Origin: Marinobacterium iners DSM 11526
GTDB taxonomy: Bacteria > Pseudomonadota > Gammaproteobacteria > Pseudomonadales > Balneatricaceae
DNA: 64,000 nt
Assembly: GCF_900107855.1 (NCBI RefSeq)
Contig: NZ_FNRJ01000009.1
Coordinates: 91,967 to 155,966, forward strand
Direction of reading: 5' to 3'
Positions 60,980 through 64,000 of the stretch are shown one piece after another. The position numbers and the translations under genes were made by a program. Each line of letters begins with the position of its first letter. Within the stretch, counting starts at the first letter, position 1. The notes beneath the pieces are model-generated. The model searched no databases and was not told the origin of the DNA. It saw only the letters and a program-made list of their open reading frames with translations.

Positions 60980-61900
60980 ATGCGAAGCAAAAAGGATTAT
61001 CTGGTCCTCTCCGGCAAGGGGATGATGATGGGAGCTGCTGATGTCGTCCCTGGTGTTTCCGGCGGCACCATTGCATTCATCACCGGTATATACGAAGAGC
61101 TGATCGACAGTATTAAACAGTTTAACCCTGAAGCGGTGCGTATTCTGTTCAACGAAGGACTGATGTCCTGCTGGCGCTACATCAACGGCAGTTTTCTGTT
61201 GGCGCTGGTGTCTGGTATTTTGCTGAGCCTGTTAACCATCTCGCGGGTTGTGCTCTATCTGTTGGACGAGTACCCGATCCTGCTCTGGTCATTCTTTTTC
61301 GGCTTAATACTGGCGTCTACCTGGAGTGTCGCCCGGCATATTCGAGGCTGGAATATGAACCTCATGGCCACATTCGCCACAGGGGTGTTGCTGGCCTACA
61401 TCATTACCGAACAGGCACCGGGCAGTGTAGAACCCTCAAGCCTGATTATATTCCTTGCGGGTATGATTGCTATCTGTGCCATGATTTTGCCGGGCATCTC
61501 AGGTAGTTTCATTCTGTTGCTGATGGGAATGTATGCGCCCATTCTGGGTGCAATCAAGGCTCTGGAGTGGGCTATTCTGCTGGTGTTTATGGCAGGTTGT
61601 GTGGTCGGGCTGCTGAGTTTCTCCCGTGTATTGAGCTGGGCGTTCCACCACCATCGAATGATGACACTGGCCCTGCTGGGTGGTTTTATGCTTGGCTCCC
61701 TCAACAAAGTATGGCCCTGGAAATACACGCTGTCCTACACCATCAACAGCAAGGGAGAAGAGGTGCCGGTGCTGCAGCAGAATCTTCTGCCGGGCAGTTT
61801 CGAAGCTCTGACCGGGCTCAATGACTGGTTCTGGCCCGCGCTGCTGCTGATGCTGGTTGGTGCTGCACTGGGTATACTGTTGGATCGACAGAAAACCTGA
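60980..61900 (+). CDS. DUF368 membrane protein, likely undecaprenyl phosphate translocase (PopT-type)
   Basis: A 306-residue protein with about eight to nine membrane segments. The DUF368 signature GAADVVPGVSGGTIAFITGIYEEL is near the N-terminus, with an inverted second copy, MILPGISGSFILLLMGMY, typical of the internal two-fold repeat. Members have been shown to recycle undecaprenyl phosphate across the inner membrane (PopT). AGGAGG lies 6 bases upstream of the ATG. It sits between pcm and nlpD. UppS, which makes the lipid, is encoded in the same window. The family assignment is firm; the specific activity is inferred. Confidence 0.85.
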   Translation: MRSKKDYLVLSGKGMMMGAADVVPGVSGGTIAFITGIYEELIDSIKQFNPEAVRILFNEGLMSCWRYINGSFLLALVSGILLSLLTISRVVLYLLDEYPILLWSFFFGLILASTWSVARHIRGWNMNLMATFATGVLLAYIITEQAPGSVEPSSLIIFLAGMIAICAMILPGISGSFILLLMGMYAPILGAIKALEWAILLVFMAGCVVGLLSFSRVLSWAFHHHRMMTLALLGGFMLGSLNKVWPWKYTLSYTINSKGEEVPVLQQNLLPGSFEALTGLNDWFWPALLLMLVGAALGILLDRQKT

Positions 61901-61915
61901 AGATGGGAGACCCTG

Positions 61916-62740
61916 TTGCCGAATCCTCTGCTGCTCTGGCTGATATCGCTATTGCTCCTGCTGCAGGGATGTTCGAGCGGCTATGCTCCCGTGTCTGAGC
62001 GCTCTCTGGGTGCACGCAGCGAGGCCAGAGGCCCTGCGCCTGCCAGCTATCGGGTCCAGCGCGGTGATACCCTGTATTCCATTTCGTTTCGTTATGGGCT
62101 TGATTACCGCGAAGTTGCCCGCTGGAACGGCATCGACAGTCGCTACTTCATATACCCGGGGCAGTCGCTCACGCTGAGGCCGCCCGGCGGCTCAAAGGCC
62201 GCATCCGGCTCGACAGCTGCACCCAAGCCCTCAAGTCCAGCTCCTGCTGCCTCAACAACAACGGCGCGAACCGCAACCAACACCAACCGCTCAGAAGCGA
62301 TTGCCCGCACACCTTCTTCCAGTCCAGCACCATCCAAGCCTTCTTCCGCCAGCTCCGGAGGTAACGGTGCCGTCAGTTGGCAATGGCCGCACAAGGGCAG
62401 AATCATCAGTCGTTTCGGTGGTGGAGAACCTGCAAACAAGGGCCTGGATATTGCCGGTAACGCCGGTGAACCCGTCAAGGCCGCGGCCGGTGGCGAAGTG
62501 GTCTATGCCGGAAATGGCTTGTTGGGTTACGGCAATCTTGTGATTCTTAACCATAACCAGCGCTATCTGAGTGCATATGCGCATAACAGTCGCATTTTTG
62601 TGCGTGAGGGTGATAAGGTTAAAGCGGGTGAGAAAATTGCCGAGATAGGCAATACGGGGGCAACGCGTACGATGCTTCACTTCGAGATTCGCCGTGACGG
62701 GAATCCGGTGGATCCATTACGATATTTGCCCAAACAATGA
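61916..62740 (+). CDS. nlpD: Amidase activator lipoprotein NlpD
   Basis: 274-residue lipoprotein (shorter than E. coli's 379) with lipobox LLQGC (C19), a LysM domain (about 44-88, YRVQRGDTLYSISFRYGL), a Pro/Ser/Ala-rich linker (about 90-150) and a LytM/M23 domain (about 155-274). The metal-site HxGxD of active M23 peptidases is replaced (NKGLDI), while LHFEIR remains, so the domain is a non-catalytic activator of AmiC as in other NlpD proteins. Start is taken as TTG at 61916 with GGGAGA upstream. In relatives, a main rpoS promoter lies within nlpD. Confidence 0.93.
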   Translation: MPNPLLLWLISLLLLLQGCSSGYAPVSERSLGARSEARGPAPASYRVQRGDTLYSISFRYGLDYREVARWNGIDSRYFIYPGQSLTLRPPGGSKAASGSTAAPKPSSPAPAASTTTARTATNTNRSEAIARTPSSSPAPSKPSSASSGGNGAVSWQWPHKGRIISRFGGGEPANKGLDIAGNAGEPVKAAAGGEVVYAGNGLLGYGNLVILNHNQRYLSAYAHNSRIFVREGDKVKAGEKIAEIGNTGATRTMLHFEIRRDGNPVDPLRYLPKQ

Positions 62741-62803
62741 TAAAAACAATAATGATGGCCATGCAGAGATGATCTGATCATCTTGACTACCTGGGGGTGA
62801 AAA

Positions 62804-63853
62804 ATGGAAACCGTAGGTAAAGGTACAGAATACCGCGTGTCAGCCCAGAGCAACGATGCTGAGTTTGATGACACTGAAGACCGCTACGATGAAGAAGAAA
62901 CGCTCAATGTTGCCGATGAAGACAGTGATGACGCTGACAGCAGCGAGTCTGAACCGCCAGAGTTTCTGAACAGCGGGCGCGGCAGAGGTTCCATGGCGCA
63001 TCAGGACCTGGTTAACGCCAAGTCGCTGGATGCAACTCAGCTTTATCTCAACGAGATCGGCTTTTCGCCATTGCTGACAGCGGAAGAAGAGGTTTACTTT
63101 TCCCGGCGTGCACTCAAGGGAGACGAGGCCTCCCGGAAACGGATGATCGAGAGCAACCTGCGTCTGGTGGTCAAGATCGCACGGCGTTATATCAACCGTG
63201 GGCTGACACTGCTTGATCTGATCGAAGAGGGTAACCTCGGCCTGATTCGCGCGGTGGAAAAATTCGATCCCGAGCGGGGCTTCCGTTTTTCGACCTATGC
63301 GACCTGGTGGATTCGACAGACTATCGAACGCGCCATCATGAACCAGACACGCACGATTCGCCTGCCGATACATGTAGTGAAAGAGCTGAACGTGTACTTG
63401 CGGGCTTCCCGTGAGCTGGCACAAAAGCTGGATCATGAGCCTACAGCTGAAGAGATCGCAGCACTCGTTGACAAGCCCGTCGCGAATGTAGAGCGGATGT
63501 TGGGATTGAACGAGCGTGTCAGCTCGGTAGATATCCCGGCTGGGCAGGGAGCTGACAAGCCTCTGCTGGATACGATCCCCGATCTGGATGCGCTTGATCC
63601 CGAAACGCTGTTGCAGAACAATAACATCAGCGGCAATCTCAATCGCTGGATGGAGATGCTGCCTGAAAAGCATGCCGATGTACTGTCGCGTCGCTTCGGT
63701 CTGCGCGGCTATGAAATGAGCACGTTGGAGCAGGTCGGGCAGGAAATTGGCCTGACGCGTGAACGAGTACGTCAGATTCAGGTTGAAGCTCTGCGCAAGC
63801 TGCGTGAAATTGTAGAGAAGAACGGTCTCAGCGGAGAAGATCTGCTGCAGTAA
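62804..63853 (+). CDS. rpoS: RNA polymerase sigma factor RpoS
   Basis: Stationary-phase/general-stress sigma factor of 349 residues. An acidic N-terminal tail (about 12-48) is longer than in E. coli. Region 1.2/2 has [17 protein letters not shown], region 2.4 [17 protein letters not shown], and region 4.2 ends [26 protein letters not shown] lies upstream of the ATG. It closes the long plus-strand run and is followed by a strong terminator. Confidence 0.97.
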   Translation: METVGKGTEYRVSAQSNDAEFDDTEDRYDEEETLNVADEDSDDADSSESEPPEFLNSGRGRGSMAHQDLVNAKSLDATQLYLNEIGFSPLLTAEEEVYFSRRALKGDEASRKRMIESNLRLVVKIARRYINRGLTLLDLIEEGNLGLIRAVEKFDPERGFRFSTYATWWIRQTIERAIMNQTRTIRLPIHVVKELNVYLRASRELAQKLDHEPTAEEIAALVDKPVANVERMLGLNERVSSVDIPAGQGADKPLLDTIPDLDALDPETLLQNNNISGNLNRWMEMLPEKHADVLSRRFGLRGYEMSTLEQVGQEIGLTRERVRQIQVEALRKLREIVEKNGLSGEDLLQ

Positions 63854-63884
63854 AAATGTGCCGGTATGCGACCGGCACATTTTT
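63852..63884. terminator. Rho-independent terminator after rpoS (bidirectional)
   Basis: AAAAATGTGCCGGT (63852-63865) pairs perfectly with ACCGGCACATTTTT (63871-63884) around the 5-base loop ATGCG. The A-rich 5' arm and T-rich 3' arm make it function from both strands, fitting a convergent gene on the right. Confidence 0.88.
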
Positions 63885-63908
63885 CAAATATGAGCGCTTC
63901 AAGCCCCG

Positions 63909-64000
63909 CTAGCTGTGAATACTAAACACGTTGTTCACGCAGCTTCGGTATTCGAGACACCGGCGGTAGATTTCCGATACTGCCATGAGGGCGCTGTTTA
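63909..64000 (-). CDS. Possible C-terminal fragment of a minus-strand gene
   Basis: The minus strand is open from the window edge to a TAG at 63909-63911, ending ...SEIYRRCLEYRSCVNN then VFSIHS. About 30 codons with mainly G/C third positions, and the bidirectional terminator beside it, suggest the end of a real gene. The fragment is too short for me to recognise a family. Confidence 0.3.
   Translation of the reverse strand, partial: NSALMAVSEIYRRCLEYRSCVNNVFSIHS

Noticed and set aside
61916..62740. Active M23 endopeptidase
   Set aside because: The HxGxD metal motif is replaced, and the LysM-linker-LytM layout before rpoS is that of NlpD.

Overview
The window looks like a chromosomal core segment of a marine or halotolerant gammaproteobacterium of the Oceanospirillaceae/Pseudomonadales type. 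The evidence is the gene order around rpsB to rpoS, a FabY-type ketoacyl synthase, a RegBA/RoxSR-type redox two-component system, a BCCT osmolyte transporter, and the FlgO/FlgP/FlgT proteins known from polar flagella with an H-ring. Base composition is moderately GC-rich and even. I see no rRNA, tRNA, CRISPR array, insertion sequence or prophage gene.

Left part (1-12.2 kb): the start of a phoH-like gene and miaB on the minus strand; two small genes of unknown role; then epmB, efp and epmA, which together encode the EF-P beta-lysylation machinery and its target. A PatB/MalY aminotransferase and leuA follow, then a holD-like gene coupled to rimI. A CbiM-like membrane protein comes next, and then a RegB/RegA-type kinase and regulator.

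Middle part (12.3-35.2 kb): a perfect inverted repeat with RegA-type half-sites lies between regB and a divergent operon of a BCCT transporter, a cNMP/CBS/DUF294 protein and a DnaQ-like exonuclease. After a roughly 420-base gap come a chemoreceptor, an RND efflux pair, folE2 behind a near-consensus Zur operator, prfC, a TatD-family protein lacking one metal-binding His, a lipoprotein, fabY, an OmpA-type lipoprotein, a ZapB-like coiled-coil protein with flgT, the divergent flgO-flgP pair, and glnD and map.

Right part (36-64 kb): one long plus-strand run, rpsB-tsf-pyrH-frr-uppS-cdsA-rseP-bamA-skp-lpxD-fabZ-lpxA-lpxB-rnhB-dnaE-accA-tilS-pyrG-eno-ftsB-truD-surE-pcm-DUF368-nlpD-rpoS. It covers translation, envelope biogenesis (undecaprenyl phosphate, CDP-DAG, outer-membrane proteins, lipid A), DNA replication, fatty acid synthesis and stationary-phase control. 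Many starts overlap the previous stop, which suggests translational coupling. Three genes of the MEP isoprenoid pathway that usually sit in this order are absent: dxr between cdsA and rseP, and ispD-ispF between ftsB and truD. Both junctions are tight.

Most of the window is conserved housekeeping DNA. The points that deserve a second look are the clean loss of MEP genes at two separate loci, the RegA-type operator beside a transporter/nucleotidyltransferase-like/exonuclease operon, the Zur-controlled folE2, the enlarged HolD-like protein, and the TatD paralog with a substituted metal ligand.
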